Assembly: GCA_023898765.1 (NCBI GenBank)
Contig: CP060238.1
Location: forward strand, 1,054,001 to 1,118,000
Direction of reading: 5' to 3'
From: Rhodospirillales bacterium
GTDB lineage: Bacteria > Pseudomonadota > Alphaproteobacteria > Micavibrionales > Micavibrionaceae
Length of the DNA stretch: 64,000 nucleotides
Both the position numbers and the translations under genes were made by a program. The notes beneath the pieces are model-generated. The model saw nothing but the letters and a program-made list of their open reading frames with translations, did not search any database and was not told the origin of the DNA. Positions 25,301-33,870 of the stretch are shown in pieces; within the stretch, counting starts at the first letter, position 1; each line of letters starts with the position of its first letter.

Positions 25301-27031
25301 CTACCGAAGTCTCAGTAATTCTTCTGTCATCTGGTCGACGGTGTTGATCACCTTTGTGTTTGCGGAGTAAGCCCGCTGTGTGATGATGAGCCTTGAAAAC
25401 TCGTCCGCCAGATCCACGTTGGAAATTTCGACCGTTGATGCTTCAAGGAAGCCTGCGCCTCCTGATCCCGCTTCCCGCAGGTTTTCCTCACCGGATTCTT
25501 CCGTTTCGGTATAGGCCGTTCCGGAAACCTCCTGCAGCCCGTTCGGGTTGGCAAAGGTGACAAGCGGCAGTTTGTACAGTTGTGATGTGGCGCCGTTGGA
25601 AAAACGCGCAATCACAAATCCGTCGCGGTCGATGTCAATACCCGTCCGAAGACCGAGCTCGGCACCGTTCTGGTCGGAAAACAGAACCGTATAGTCGCTG
25701 TCAAACTGACTGAAGCGTTCGATATCAATATTGATGCTCTGGGCTTCGGATCCGTTGCCCCAGTTGATATTGCTGAGTTCAATATCAATATTTCCGCTTC
25801 CGTCAGGCAGCGCGTTCACGGTCCCGTCTCCGTTAAAATTAATCAGGCCGCGGGAAAGCTGGTTGTTGTTGGGGTCAAGGATTGTGACTTGCCACCAGCC
25901 GCGAGAGTTGTAGAGCGGGTCTCCCGGAAGGTTCTGAAAGGCCGGGAATTCTTCACTGCTGTAAGGGGGGGCATCCGCCGGCGTACCGTTGTCATAGGTG
26001 GCACTGTTCAGGTCGTCGGAGGAGAATATACCTGCCGCCAAACCTAATCCTGCCAGAGGCGTTCCGGTCAGGTTGGCAAGGTCGACGGATTCTGCCGCGC
26101 CGCCTGTGAACAGGTCACGCTGGATAACAAGTTCCCCGTTATTGCCGAGGAAGGCCGAGACGCCGGCAACGTTGGTATTGATATCGGTGATGATGTCCCC
26201 CAGTGTGGTGACGGTTACGTCTCCACCGGCGGCAACGCCGATATCAAAGGTTCTTAAGACGGCGCCCCCGTCAATGGCAACCGTAAACTGATCTGCGGGC
26301 GTTAAACCGAGATCGGTTATCAGGTTTGTGGTTGCCGTCAGGCTTCCGATGGTTCCTGCGGAAGTTCCGTGCGGTCCGTAGGTTTTTACAAACTGGAAGC
26401 TGATAGGCTGGGGGCTTCCAAGACTGTCATAGACCGTGAGACCCCGCTGGAAGTCGGCGGCGGAAGTCGTTGCCGCAGCCAGCGTTTCCTCTGTTTCCGA
26501 AGCGTCCAGATTGACGGAAAGTTCGGCTGTTGTCGTCGGACGTGTCAATCCGCCAAGGAAGGCCACATCAACGGGCACAAGGGAGGTTAGGTCCCCTTGG
26601 TTGGCCGGAAGGTTTCCGTTGGTGTCAATAGGCCATCCGTAGAGGAAAAACCCGGCGGAATTTTTCAAAAACCCTTGGGCGTCTTCGCTGAACTGCCCGT
26701 TTCGCGTGTAAAGATATTCGGTCAGCGCCGAGTTGTCTCCGTCGCGTTTGACAGGAAAAAATCCGTTTCCGGAAATAGCGGCGTCTGTCGAAGACACGGT
26801 GGATTGAATCGGGCCCTGCTGGTCCACGCGCTGGATGCGGTTGACGGAAACCGTCCCCGGAGAATAGCGCGAAGAGCGGCTTTCCGTTGTAACCAGAGAG
26901 AAAAAGGCAGCCTCTGATCTTTTGAAGCCGACGGTGTTCACGTTGGCGATGTTGTTGGCGATCATGGCTGTCGCCTGTGATTGCGACGAAAGGCCCGATA
27001 CGCCGGTAAAAAGGGATCCGAATAAGCTCAT
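25301..27031 (-). CDS. flgE: FlgE, flagellar hook protein
   Basis: Subunit of the hook, the universal joint outside the L-ring. The 576-residue protein has the rod/hook N-terminus (SLFGSLFTGVSGLSSQSQAT, then IANNIANVNTVGFKRSEA) and the C-terminal helix (LADEFSRLIITQRAYSANTK, ending TEELLRLR). The middle ~400 residues are a long beta domain with several GTP/Asp-rich stretches, larger than the enterobacterial hook (~400 total), as is usual in Alphaproteobacteria. It is last in the flgI-flgJ-flgN-fliK-flgD-flgE run and is followed by a strong terminator. A degenerate CtrA-like site lies 35 nt upstream. Confidence 0.96.
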   Translation of the reverse strand: MSLFGSLFTGVSGLSSQSQATAMIANNIANVNTVGFKRSEAAFFSLVTTESRSSRYSPGTVSVNRIQRVDQQGPIQSTVSSTDAAISGNGFFPVKRDGDNSALTEYLYTRNGQFSEDAQGFLKNSAGFFLYGWPIDTNGNLPANQGDLTSLVPVDVAFLGGLTRPTTTAELSVNLDASETEETLAAATTSAADFQRGLTVYDSLGSPQPISFQFVKTYGPHGTSAGTIGSLTATTNLITDLGLTPADQFTVAIDGGAVLRTFDIGVAAGGDVTVTTLGDIITDINTNVAGVSAFLGNNGELVIQRDLFTGGAAESVDLANLTGTPLAGLGLAAGIFSSDDLNSATYDNGTPADAPPYSSEEFPAFQNLPGDPLYNSRGWWQVTILDPNNNQLSRGLINFNGDGTVNALPDGSGNIDIELSNINWGNGSEAQSINIDIERFSQFDSDYTVLFSDQNGAELGLRTGIDIDRDGFVIARFSNGATSQLYKLPLVTFANPNGLQEVSGTAYTETEESGEENLREAGSGGAGFLEASTVEISNVDLADEFSRLIITQRAYSANTKVINTVDQMTEELLRLR

Positions 27032-27065
27032 TGCTACCTCCTTGTTAAAAAGCTAAAGCTGTTAA

Positions 27066-27080
27066 ATAACTGCGTGTTAA
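27066..27080 (-). promoter_or_regulatory. Degenerate CtrA-like site upstream of flgE
   Basis: Read on the minus strand, TTAACACGCAGTTAT is one base off TTAA-N7-TTAA. It lies in the 71-nt gap between flgD and flgE. It may allow extra flgE expression within the operon, but the gap is AT-rich and the match imperfect. Confidence 0.3.
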
Positions 27081-27102
27081 ATCAAAAATTTCCTTACTTA
27101 AC

Positions 27103-27804
27103 CTAAACCTGTTGCCCCTCTTCTTCAGGGGGAGCTTCTTCAGGCAATGTTGCGTTGATGATGGATGAAATGGGCACGGCCCGTTCGCCGATCAGGACAA
27201 AGATAACGCCGTTCTGGCTTTCAATACCGCGCACGCGGCCTGACACAACGGTCGAGGTTGCGATGGGGTCGTCGTTGGTATCGATCGCATCTATCGTAAC
27301 GGAATAGGTGCCTTCCTGAACCGGGTTTCCGTTTGTATCCAGACCGTTCCATGTAAATTTATTTGCGCCGACATCTTTTGGAACGGTGCTGCTGTAGACC
27401 AGTTCGCCGGCCTCGTCCCGGATGTTGATTTTGGCGTCTACGGCCGGATCGCTCAGGGCGTAGTCGATCGTCACGGGCGTCGCGCCGTCATAGCTTATTT
27501 CCGCGCTGATGTAGGAAACGTCCATGCCGACATATCCAAGGGCGACGGAAGAAATGCTCGCCAGTTGCAGGCTGACAAGATTGTCCAGTTTCTGGTTGGT
27601 GTTGATGGATTGCTCTACCTGCGAAAATTGAACGATCTGGTTTGTAAATTCTGTTGAATCCATCGGGTCCAGCGGATCCTGATGCTGGAGCTGCGTTGTC
27701 AGCAGGGTCAGGAACTGATCGAAATCCTCCGCCAGTTTGACGGATTGCTGGAGTGTGTTCTGCGCTTTTTGCGCCGTGCCTGATAATGTTACGTCTGAAA
27801 CCAT
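27103..27804 (-). CDS. flgD: FlgD, hook capping protein
   Basis: Scaffold cap that guides hook polymerisation and is released when the hook is done. The 233-residue protein has the signature N-terminal region DFDQFLTLLTTQLQHQDPLD followed by MDSTEFTNQIVQFSQVEQ (about 28-66), a flexible region, then a FlgD-type Tudor/Ig-like C-terminal part containing KFTWNGLDTNGNPVQEGTYS (about 152-171). An acidic Glu/Pro-rich tail (EEAPPEEEGQQV) is slightly unusual. It lies between fliK and flgE. Confidence 0.95.
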   Translation of the reverse strand: MVSDVTLSGTAQKAQNTLQQSVKLAEDFDQFLTLLTTQLQHQDPLDPMDSTEFTNQIVQFSQVEQSINTNQKLDNLVSLQLASISSVALGYVGMDVSYISAEISYDGATPVTIDYALSDPAVDAKINIRDEAGELVYSSTVPKDVGANKFTWNGLDTNGNPVQEGTYSVTIDAIDTNDDPIATSTVVSGRVRGIESQNGVIFVLIGERAVPISSIINATLPEEAPPEEEGQQV

Positions 27805-27827
27805 CTTCTTTTCTCCTGTCTCCTGCT

Positions 27828-29459
27828 TTATGCCAGAATGTTGTAGTGGACATGGCCGCTATCCGGGTCGACCTGCCATGTCATGGTTGTTTCGAGAATA
27901 TCGCCTGCCTCCATGTCCTCGCCGGAAGGGTCCGGGGCGCTGTTTCCGTTTTCATTGTTCTGACGGTCGAAGGCGCCGCCGTCTGCGGCCAGTTCGAAAT
28001 CAAGGCCGCCGCCGCTGCCGTCCGTATCCAGTCCCGCATTCTGGAGGGCCTGGTTCAGGAGGGCGGAGTCCCGCTGGAGCATCAGGTAGGTTTCCGGTTT
28101 TTCCACCAGGAGGTGCGCTCTCACACTGTTTTCGTGGCCGAACTCAAGCCGGACATTGACGCGGCCGAGTTCCGGCGGGTCGAGCTGTATGGTCATGGTT
28201 TTGGCGGAGCCTTCTTTCCCGGCTTTTGTCAGAGTCAGGGCAACCATCTGCGCCGCCGGATGGGGCTGTCCGGCCTGCGGAACGGATGTGGCCGCGTGGG
28301 CCGCTTGTGCGGCCGGACTTAAAGGAAGGCCGGCATGGATATCGAAGCCGGACAGGTCAATGCCTTGCGACGGGACCGTCTGCCAGTTTCCGGGGAGGGT
28401 TAATTCCCCGCTTAAATGGTTTTGGATTCCCGGAAAACTGCTGAAGCCTGTCTTGATAATCCGGTCGGCTTTCTTGTCCGCGCCGCCCGCATCGAGAGCG
28501 CCTGCCACCAGTTTTTGAAGGGTATTCGTTTTCTGAAAATTCTGTTTGTCCGCTGAAAAGTTTTCGTCAGGACTGTCGCCGCCCTGCGCACCGCCCTGCA
28601 TGCCGCCCACAACAATTCCATTGAGCGCGGCGGCGATGTCGTCGCCCGGCTCCGCATCAAAAGGAAGCGGGCCTGCGGCTGCCGGAAGAGCTTCTTTTCC
28701 GGTTTCCGGGTCAGTGTTCGGGGCCGCCGCACCTTGCATGATTTTATCCGGCAGGATTTCATGCGGGATCACGGCAAGGTCGTGCTGTTCCGGCACAGGC
28801 AGAAGGCCGCCGACACCGGCGATAATATCTTCTACCGTCAGCTTGCGTCCGAGTTTTTCTTCTACCTCCCGGATGCGCGCGTCAAGCGTTGTCAGTTCGG
28901 CTGGTTTCACGCCTGCGGCGATCAGGAGAGGAAGGGGAGCGGCTTCTGCCAGATTTTCTTCCCCTGTGGGTGAAACCTCTCCGGACTGGAGGCTGTCCAG
29001 ACGGACTCTCAGTGTTTCAATCCGGTGGTCGAGGCGCTGCACCAGAAATGCGACAAAAGGTTTTCCCTGCAGGCCGGGGGGCAGGCCGTTTGTCAGGTGA
29101 TCGACCAGTTTGTTGATCTCATCTATGCGTTGCTCGATGCGCTCCACCCGCAGGTTTTTAAAGTCGGCCGGCAGTTTTTGATCGTCGATTAGCGACAGGA
29201 TGGCCAGTTCCGGAAGGGTAAAGTTTGTTTTGCTTTCTTCCGTTTTCGTATCTGCTCCGGTATTTTCTGCGCCGGCCTGTGTTTCCAAAGCGGGGGCCGT
29301 TTGCCTGAAGAGCAGATCAAAAAATTTGAGCGTATTTTCCCCGGATGCTCCGGCGGATGAAGCGCCCTCAGTTTTGCCGTGCAAAAGACCCGCCGGCCCG
29401 GCAGCGGTTTTTCCCTGCCCGGTGACAATCTGTGTTAAAAACGGCGCTAAATCCATCAT
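27828..29459 (-). CDS. fliK: FliK, hook-length control protein
   Basis: Molecular ruler and substrate-specificity switch of the export gate. The 543-residue protein has long low-complexity, Gly/Ala/Asp/Glu-rich N and middle parts. The conserved C-terminal FliK domain (about 395-490) includes MTIQLDPPELGRVNVRLEF and AHLLVEKPETYLMLQRDSAL, which interact with FlhB. A further ~55-residue polar tail follows. It sits between the small flgN-like gene and flgD. Its FlhB partner, with the NPTH autocleavage site, is at 51-52 kb. Confidence 0.93.
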   Translation of the reverse strand: MMDLAPFLTQIVTGQGKTAAGPAGLLHGKTEGASSAGASGENTLKFFDLLFRQTAPALETQAGAENTGADTKTEESKTNFTLPELAILSLIDDQKLPADFKNLRVERIEQRIDEINKLVDHLTNGLPPGLQGKPFVAFLVQRLDHRIETLRVRLDSLQSGEVSPTGEENLAEAAPLPLLIAAGVKPAELTTLDARIREVEEKLGRKLTVEDIIAGVGGLLPVPEQHDLAVIPHEILPDKIMQGAAAPNTDPETGKEALPAAAGPLPFDAEPGDDIAAALNGIVVGGMQGGAQGGDSPDENFSADKQNFQKTNTLQKLVAGALDAGGADKKADRIIKTGFSSFPGIQNHLSGELTLPGNWQTVPSQGIDLSGFDIHAGLPLSPAAQAAHAATSVPQAGQPHPAAQMVALTLTKAGKEGSAKTMTIQLDPPELGRVNVRLEFGHENSVRAHLLVEKPETYLMLQRDSALLNQALQNAGLDTDGSGGGLDFELAADGGAFDRQNNENGNSAPDPSGEDMEAGDILETTMTWQVDPDSGHVHYNILA

Positions 29460-29480
29460 ACGGTTTTCCTTACCTTAATT

Positions 29481-30005
29481 CTAAACTGACTCATTCACGC
29501 CCATGGAGGCTTTGCCGCTGTGCTGCATCTGACCGCTGGCGCCATAGACAATTTCCGTTTCTTTCTGTGCAGATTTGCGTGCGGCGCCCATAATCCGGTG
29601 TTCCAGACGCTCCATTCCTTTGCGCATGCGCTCAATGCTGTCCCTGTTGGCCTGCGCCTGCGCCCGGAAATCCTGCTGCATGTTTGCCAGTCGTTCTTTC
29701 AGGGCGGGAGAGGCGAGGCGGATTTCATCCTTGCGGGAGAGAAGTTGCGACATGCCGGACTGGTAAGCCCGCGCCACGTCCAGCTTTTCATCCTGAAGCG
29801 CCAGGAACCCTTCGGTGTCTGTCGCTTTCAGGGCGCTTGTTTCGCGCATCAGAACGTGTTTGAAGGCCTCGACGGTTTCCATCACCTGCTGCAGGGCCTT
29901 GTCGGGGTCCTGCGGCAGGAGCCCTTCAAGGGCGCCTTCGTTTTTAGCTGTTTTTTTAGCTGTCTTATTATTAGCTGCCTGCGGTTTCGATTTGGGCTGT
30001 GCCAT
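29481..30005 (-). CDS. flgN: FlgN-like export chaperone
   Basis: Predicted cytoplasmic chaperone of about 174 residues. The N-terminal ~20 residues are Lys/Ala/Gln-rich; the body is entirely helical with FlgN-like features (ALQQVMETVEAFKHVLMRE, then the LRRK-like coiled stretch near 90-140). FlgN normally holds the hook-filament junction proteins FlgK and FlgL until export, but those genes are not in this window, so its client is inferred only from family. It overlaps the end of flgJ by 35 nt and is followed by fliK. The ribosome site GAGGAAG precedes ATG 30005 by 6 nt. Confidence 0.7.
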   Translation of the reverse strand: MAQPKSKPQAANNKTAKKTAKNEGALEGLLPQDPDKALQQVMETVEAFKHVLMRETSALKATDTEGFLALQDEKLDVARAYQSGMSQLLSRKDEIRLASPALKERLANMQQDFRAQAQANRDSIERMRKGMERLEHRIMGAARKSAQKETEIVYGASGQMQHSGKASMGVNESV

Positions 30006-30345
30006 GATCTGCTTCCTCTTGTAATCTAATCATTTCTTCCTTGACCTGTGCGGCGATCCCAAGCTGTCCGGTCCGGGCGATCATTTTCCCGTATTCCTGA
30101 AGCATCATGCCGCTGAAAATCTCTTCGCCTTTTCCGCCGCCAAACATTTCGTCAGGCTTCACGCCTTCAAACATGGGTTTCATCATTTCCGAGATGAACA
30201 TGGCTTCGAAATCCTGTGCGACCGCATCGATATGCGCGTCGTTTTTTGTCTTCGCCGCTTCTTTTAACGCGCCCGTTTGACCGGTATTGCCGGCTTGCGC
30301 TGCCTGCATCAGGGCCAAAGTGGTATTTGGGGTCAGGTTGTCCAT
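29971..30345 (-). CDS. flgJ: FlgJ-type rod-binding protein (no muramidase domain)
   Basis: Rod scaffold protein. The 124-residue protein matches the FlgJ N-terminal (rod-binding) domain only: VAQDFEAMFISEMMKPMFEG (about 42-61), then GGKGEEIFSGMMLQEYGKMIA. It lacks the C-terminal muramidase of enterobacterial FlgJ, so a separate enzyme must open the wall; the Slt-type transglycosylase at 58-60 kb or another enzyme could serve, which is inference. Short FlgJ forms are normal in Alphaproteobacteria. It starts immediately after flgI and overlaps flgN. Confidence 0.9.
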   Translation of the reverse strand: MDNLTPNTTLALMQAAQAGNTGQTGALKEAAKTKNDAHIDAVAQDFEAMFISEMMKPMFEGVKPDEMFGGGKGEEIFSGMMLQEYGKMIARTGQLGIAAQVKEEMIRLQEEADHGTAQIETAGS

Positions 30346-31497
30346 CTACATCGTCCTGATATCTGCTTGCAGGGCGCCGGCCGTTTTAATGGCCTGCAGG
30401 ATTGTAATGACGTCGCGCGGCGGAATGCCCAGACGGTTGAGGCCGGTGACAAGGTCCTGAAGCGTTACGCCTGTTTCAACAACGGTCAGTTTCGCGTCCG
30501 GCCCTGTATTCACGTCGATGTCCGTACGGGGCACAACGACTGTGGTGCCTTGCTCGGCAAAGGGGTTGGGCTGCGAGACTTGCGGGGTTTCCGTGATTTT
30601 TACGGTTAAGTTGGCCTGCGCGATGGCGACGGTGCTGACGGTTACGTCTGCGCCCATGACGATGACGCCGGAGCGCTCGTCAATCACGACGCGGGCGATC
30701 TGGTCCGGCTGGACCGGAAGCTGTTCGATGTCCGTGATGAGATCGACAATGGATCCCGGATAGCTGGAGGGGCGGCGCAGGACGACACTGGCGGAATTTT
30801 CCGCTTCGGCCAGACGGGCGGAGGCAAAGCCGTTAATCGCCTGTGCGATCCGGCGGGAGGTCGTAAAATCCGGGTTGCGCAACGCAAGGCGGATTTCCTG
30901 CAGGTCTTCGAGACGGAAGTCAATTTCTCTCTCTATAATTGCGCCGCCGGGAATACGTCCCGTGGTCGGGATGTTTTTAATGACGGTGGCGGAATCGCCC
31001 TCGACGGAAAATCCGGCGATATTCAAAGATCCTTGCGCCACCGCATAAACTTCGCCATCGGCCGCTTTCAGCGGGGTCACAAGAAGGGTCCCGCCCTGCA
31101 GGCTTTTGGCGTCCCCAAGGGAGGACAGGCTGACATCCAGCTTGGAGCCCTGATTCATGAAAGGGGGAAGGGTCGCCGTCACCATCACGGCCGCCACGTT
31201 GCCCGTGTTCAGGTTCTGATTGCGGACATTGACGCCGAGGCGCTCCAGCATGGCGATCAGGCTTTGTTCGGTGAAGGGGGAGTTGTTCAGGGAATCTCCC
31301 GTGCCGTTCAGCCCGACAACAATACCGTAGCCGACGAGCTGGTTCTCCCGGACTCCTTCGAAATCGACGATATCCTTGATGCGGGTTGTTTTGGCGTTGG
31401 CAGGGGCGGACGGCGTCAAAGCAAACAACACGAAAACGGTTCCCAGACCGAGGAGACCCAGAACCGTTTTTCGCATCGCTTTATTGTTTAAATGCAT
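30346..31497 (-). CDS. flgI: FlgI, P-ring protein
   Basis: Periplasmic ring that bushes the rod in the peptidoglycan. The protein (~383 residues from ATG 31497) has a signal peptide with a long hydrophobic stretch (VLGLLGLGTVFVLFALTPS) cut near ANA-K, then the P-ring fold opening TRIKDIVDFEGVRENQLVGY, and the IPTTGRIPGGA region. An in-frame start at 31572 exists, but it lies upstream of the sigma-54 promoter at 31534-31550, so it cannot be used from that transcript; 31497 is 37 nt downstream of the promoter and preceded by AAGGCAG. It heads the flgI-J-N-fliK-flgD-flgE operon. Confidence 0.94.
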   Translation of the reverse strand: MHLNNKAMRKTVLGLLGLGTVFVLFALTPSAPANAKTTRIKDIVDFEGVRENQLVGYGIVVGLNGTGDSLNNSPFTEQSLIAMLERLGVNVRNQNLNTGNVAAVMVTATLPPFMNQGSKLDVSLSSLGDAKSLQGGTLLVTPLKAADGEVYAVAQGSLNIAGFSVEGDSATVIKNIPTTGRIPGGAIIEREIDFRLEDLQEIRLALRNPDFTTSRRIAQAINGFASARLAEAENSASVVLRRPSSYPGSIVDLITDIEQLPVQPDQIARVVIDERSGVIVMGADVTVSTVAIAQANLTVKITETPQVSQPNPFAEQGTTVVVPRTDIDVNTGPDAKLTVVETGVTLQDLVTGLNRLGIPPRDVITILQAIKTAGALQADIRTM

Positions 31498-31533
31498 TTT
31501 TCTGCCTTGCATTGTTTTCCATGCAGAAAGGGA

Positions 31534-31550
31534 TGCGATCTTCATGCCAA
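31534..31550 (-). promoter_or_regulatory. Sigma-54 promoter of flgI operon
   Basis: On the minus strand TTGGCATGAAGATCGCA has GG-N10-GC spacing and matches the -24 element (TTGGCA) and the -12 GC. Transcription would start about 25 nt before the ATG at 31497. It would drive flgI-flgJ-flgN-fliK-flgD-flgE. Confidence 0.7.
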
Positions 31551-31770
31551 AGCAGGTGGATAAGATTTCCAAGTCAAATCAAAAGGTTGCGTGTTTTTTG
31601 TGTCCGGGGCCGATCTCTTTCATCGGCATAAACAACCAGCCTTTCCGCCGATCGGGCAAAAATTGCCGCACGAAATTTTACAGAATACTATTTCTTATGT
31701 TACCCTGAACAGGAATTATTTTATATTTAACAAGGGGATAACCGTTATTTCAGGATTAACGCAAGCCTTT

Positions 31771-32577
31771 ATGGATGTTGTACGTACGGCGGTTTATATT
31801 GCCGATACGCCCTCGCGTCTGGGGAAAAGTCTGGGGGAAGCGGGGATAAGCGAGGCTGGAAAAACGCTGACGCAGGCTCATCTCAATCTGAATGCCCAGC
31901 CGGGTGCCAGAACACTGGAAAGTTGTGTAACCTCTTATGCGGCAGAGAAGGCACTCCCTTATGTAGGAGAGGGCAAAATGAAAACATTGACAGAGAAATT
32001 TGCCTCTGCCGGTCAATGTGATGTGGACCAGTGGACAGATGCGTTGCCTCTTGAGGTTGCTAATAGGGGAAAAAGTATGGTTATTGAGGCCGCGGGAACG
32101 GGAGCATCACAAGTTGTAGATTTTGTTGGAAGCGCCGGCGCAGCGCAGCAGGCGCATAAGGACACGATTGAAACCTTATCCCGAAAAGGATTTCCGGGCA
32201 TGATGCACGGGACGGTCATGGCCGGAAGGGATGAATATGAATACCATGTCGATGCGTCCGGCGCGGCGGGACATGACGGGGAAGGTGGAGACGCGAAAAT
32301 ATATCTGGAACCCACAGATCATACTCTGATGGGTGGGGATGAAGATAAACCAAATACGCGGGCCCTGATGAGGATTGAGGAAGGGCTGAAAAGCGCGGCC
32401 ATTGGAAGCGTTCATGACTACGAGCAGAATGGCGGAGATTATGCCAAGCTTGTAGAGGAGACGTCTTGGGGTGACAACGACTATCTAACGTCGTCTCCCG
32501 AAACAGGGGCGCCGGAAGTGGCCCAGAATTCAGGTGCGGTTCAAAAAGCCGCCTTTCTTCCGCAGAATCAGTATTAA
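31771..32577 (+). CDS. Hypothetical protein
   Basis: I do not recognise this protein. From ATG 31771 it is 268 residues, soluble, with no signal peptide or membrane segment. The body is helical and polar (about 1-150), followed by a Gly/Asp-rich stretch near 170-200 (GHDGEGGDAKIYLEPTD) and a Thr/Ser/Pro-rich tail ending LPQNQY. The start is uncertain: ATG 31771 has no ribosome site, whereas an ATT at 31747 is 9 nt after AAGGGG; a GTG at 31591 would give an unlikely N-terminus. It is divergent from flgI and lies ahead of fliX on the same strand. Whether it is flagellar is unknown. Confidence 0.5.
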   Translation: MDVVRTAVYIADTPSRLGKSLGEAGISEAGKTLTQAHLNLNAQPGARTLESCVTSYAAEKALPYVGEGKMKTLTEKFASAGQCDVDQWTDALPLEVANRGKSMVIEAAGTGASQVVDFVGSAGAAQQAHKDTIETLSRKGFPGMMHGTVMAGRDEYEYHVDASGAAGHDGEGGDAKIYLEPTDHTLMGGDEDKPNTRALMRIEEGLKSAAIGSVHDYEQNGGDYAKLVEETSWGDNDYLTSSPETGAPEVAQNSGAVQKAAFLPQNQY

Positions 32578-32672
32578 ACGATCCGGATGGTCCCGGCGGG
32601 CGGCCTTTCCTCCGGCAAGAGCGGGGATTCTCGTGCTGTACTCGGCACGGGAAAAGGGCTATGATGGTTTTC

Positions 32673-33116
32673 ATGAAAATCGAAGGTCCATCGCGCACGC
32701 AGCAGACGTCAAAGTCCGGAAAGACCGGGAAAACCGGTAAGACGGAGGCTTCTTTCGGGGAGTATGTCGCGGCAGGAACGGCTAAAACGGCGGCGGCTGC
32801 GCCGTCACGGTCGATCGCGCAGGTGGATGCGCTGCTTGCCGTGCAGGGGGCGGAGGACCCGACGGAGAGAGCGGCCCGCAAACGTATGTATGTGCGCGCC
32901 GACGATCTTCTGAACGGACTGGACAATATTCGGATGGCCCTGCTGAGCGGAACTTTGACACTGGGGCATTGCCTGGATATTGCGGATGTCGTGGCCTCGC
33001 ACAGGGAAAAAATCACGGACCCTTCCTTAACCTCCCTGCTGGATGAAATCGATTTGCGGGCGCAGGTCGAAATCGCCAAGATGCGCAAAAGTCTGAACGC
33101 GTCCCCATCGGTATAA
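32673..33116 (+). CDS. fliX: FliX, FlbD regulator
   Basis: FliX couples early flagellar assembly to FlbD activity in Caulobacter and relatives. The 147-residue protein begins MKIEGPSRTQQ, followed by a Lys/Gly/Thr-rich linker and a helical C-terminal half (about 55-147) containing DDLLNGLDNIRMALLSG and EIDLRAQVEIAKM, matching FliX. The ATG at 32673 (MKIEGP) is the family-typical start; two ATGs further upstream (32661, 32664) give an extra MMVF. It is transcribed away from flgI, upstream of dksA. Confidence 0.85.
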   Translation: MKIEGPSRTQQTSKSGKTGKTGKTEASFGEYVAAGTAKTAAAAPSRSIAQVDALLAVQGAEDPTERAARKRMYVRADDLLNGLDNIRMALLSGTLTLGHCLDIADVVASHREKITDPSLTSLLDEIDLRAQVEIAKMRKSLNASPSV

Positions 33117-33206
33117 TTTGGGGTATAATTTGGGGCTTGCGCCCCCGGTGAGAGCTGCCTATAGTTGCCGCTTTCATTTTTTGACGTAAAGCTTTTGGAG
33201 AGGGAA

Positions 33207-33641
33207 ATGTCAGCAGCAAAAAAATCAAAGGTGCCGGAAAGTTACGATCCGACCAAAGATACGAAAAAATATATGAATCCGACGATGCTGGAATATTTCC
33301 GGCAGAAGCTTCTGGACTGGCGTGAAGAGCTTTTGCAGGAAACGTCCGATACGATTCAGCATACCCTGCAGGAAACAGAGCTGCAAAAACCCGACCCTGC
33401 GGACCGCGCTTCGGCGGAAACGGACCATTCTCTGGAGCTGCGCACACGCGACCGCGAGCGCAAACTGATTTCAAAAATCAATGCGGCGCTGGCGCGTATT
33501 GACGAAGGGGAATACGGTTATTGCGAACAGACGGGAGAGCCGATCGGGGTTTCGCGTCTGGAAGCCCGTCCTGTGGCCACTTTGTGCCTTGAAGCGCAGG
33601 AGCGTCACGAACGGATGGAAAAGACGCACCGCGAGGAATAG
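33207..33641 (+). CDS. dksA: DksA/TraR-family transcription factor
   Basis: RNA polymerase secondary-channel protein that works with ppGpp to adjust transcription. From ATG 33207, preceded by GAGAGGGA, it is 144 residues. It shows the coiled-coil hairpin (EYFRQKLLDWREELLQE, then DRERKLISKINAALARIDEG) with the acidic tip in between (DPADRASAE). The zinc-finger region reads YCEQTGEPIGVSRLEA and then LCLEAQ, so it keeps only two of four Cys, a common alphaproteobacterial variant. It follows fliX; dksA next to flagellar genes is frequent in this class. Confidence 0.9.
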   Translation: MSAAKKSKVPESYDPTKDTKKYMNPTMLEYFRQKLLDWREELLQETSDTIQHTLQETELQKPDPADRASAETDHSLELRTRDRERKLISKINAALARIDEGEYGYCEQTGEPIGVSRLEARPVATLCLEAQERHERMEKTHREE

Positions 33642-33674
33642 TTTTCTTCGAACCCGCATTAAAAAAGCCTTCTT

Positions 33675-33775
33675 TTTCGTCATTGCGAGGAGCCGTAGGC
33701 GACGAAGCAATCCAGAGGATCCGTAGATTCTGGATCGCCGCGCTCCCTCCGGTCGCTCGCGATGACGAAAATTGG
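33675..33775. repeat. Dispersed palindromic repeat after dksA
   Basis: Two repeat halves face each other. The first (about 33680-33720) contains GGCGACGAAGCAATCCAGA, and the second (about 33730-33772) is close to the reverse complement of the CATTGCGAGCGACC module found at 3.3 kb. The same two modules are therefore present in both places but in a different relative order. The 228-nt dksA-to-33871 gap also holds a sigma-70-like promoter. Confidence 0.65.
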
Positions 33776-33803
33776 CGGGTGGTAAGTTCGAACGGATAAT
33801 TTC

Positions 33804-33832
33804 TTGACATAAAGCGAAAAATTTTTTCTACT
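33804..33832 (+). promoter_or_regulatory. Sigma-70-like promoter of small coiled-coil gene
   Basis: TTGACA (33804-33809) is followed after 17 nt by TCTACT (33827-33832), a perfect -35 with a weaker -10. It lies just after the repeat element and 39 nt before the ATG at 33871. Confidence 0.5.
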
Positions 33833-33870
33833 TGCCCCGCAGGTTAAACGGTGAGGGAAGGAAATAAAGC

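Noticed and set aside
29971..30345. Truncated flgJ as a pseudogene
   Set aside because: FlgJ without muramidase domain is the normal alphaproteobacterial form; the frame is intact and coupled to its neighbours.
33520..33610. Loss of zinc-finger Cys in DksA as an anomaly
   Set aside because: Cys-poor DksA forms are common in Alphaproteobacteria, so this is not unusual.
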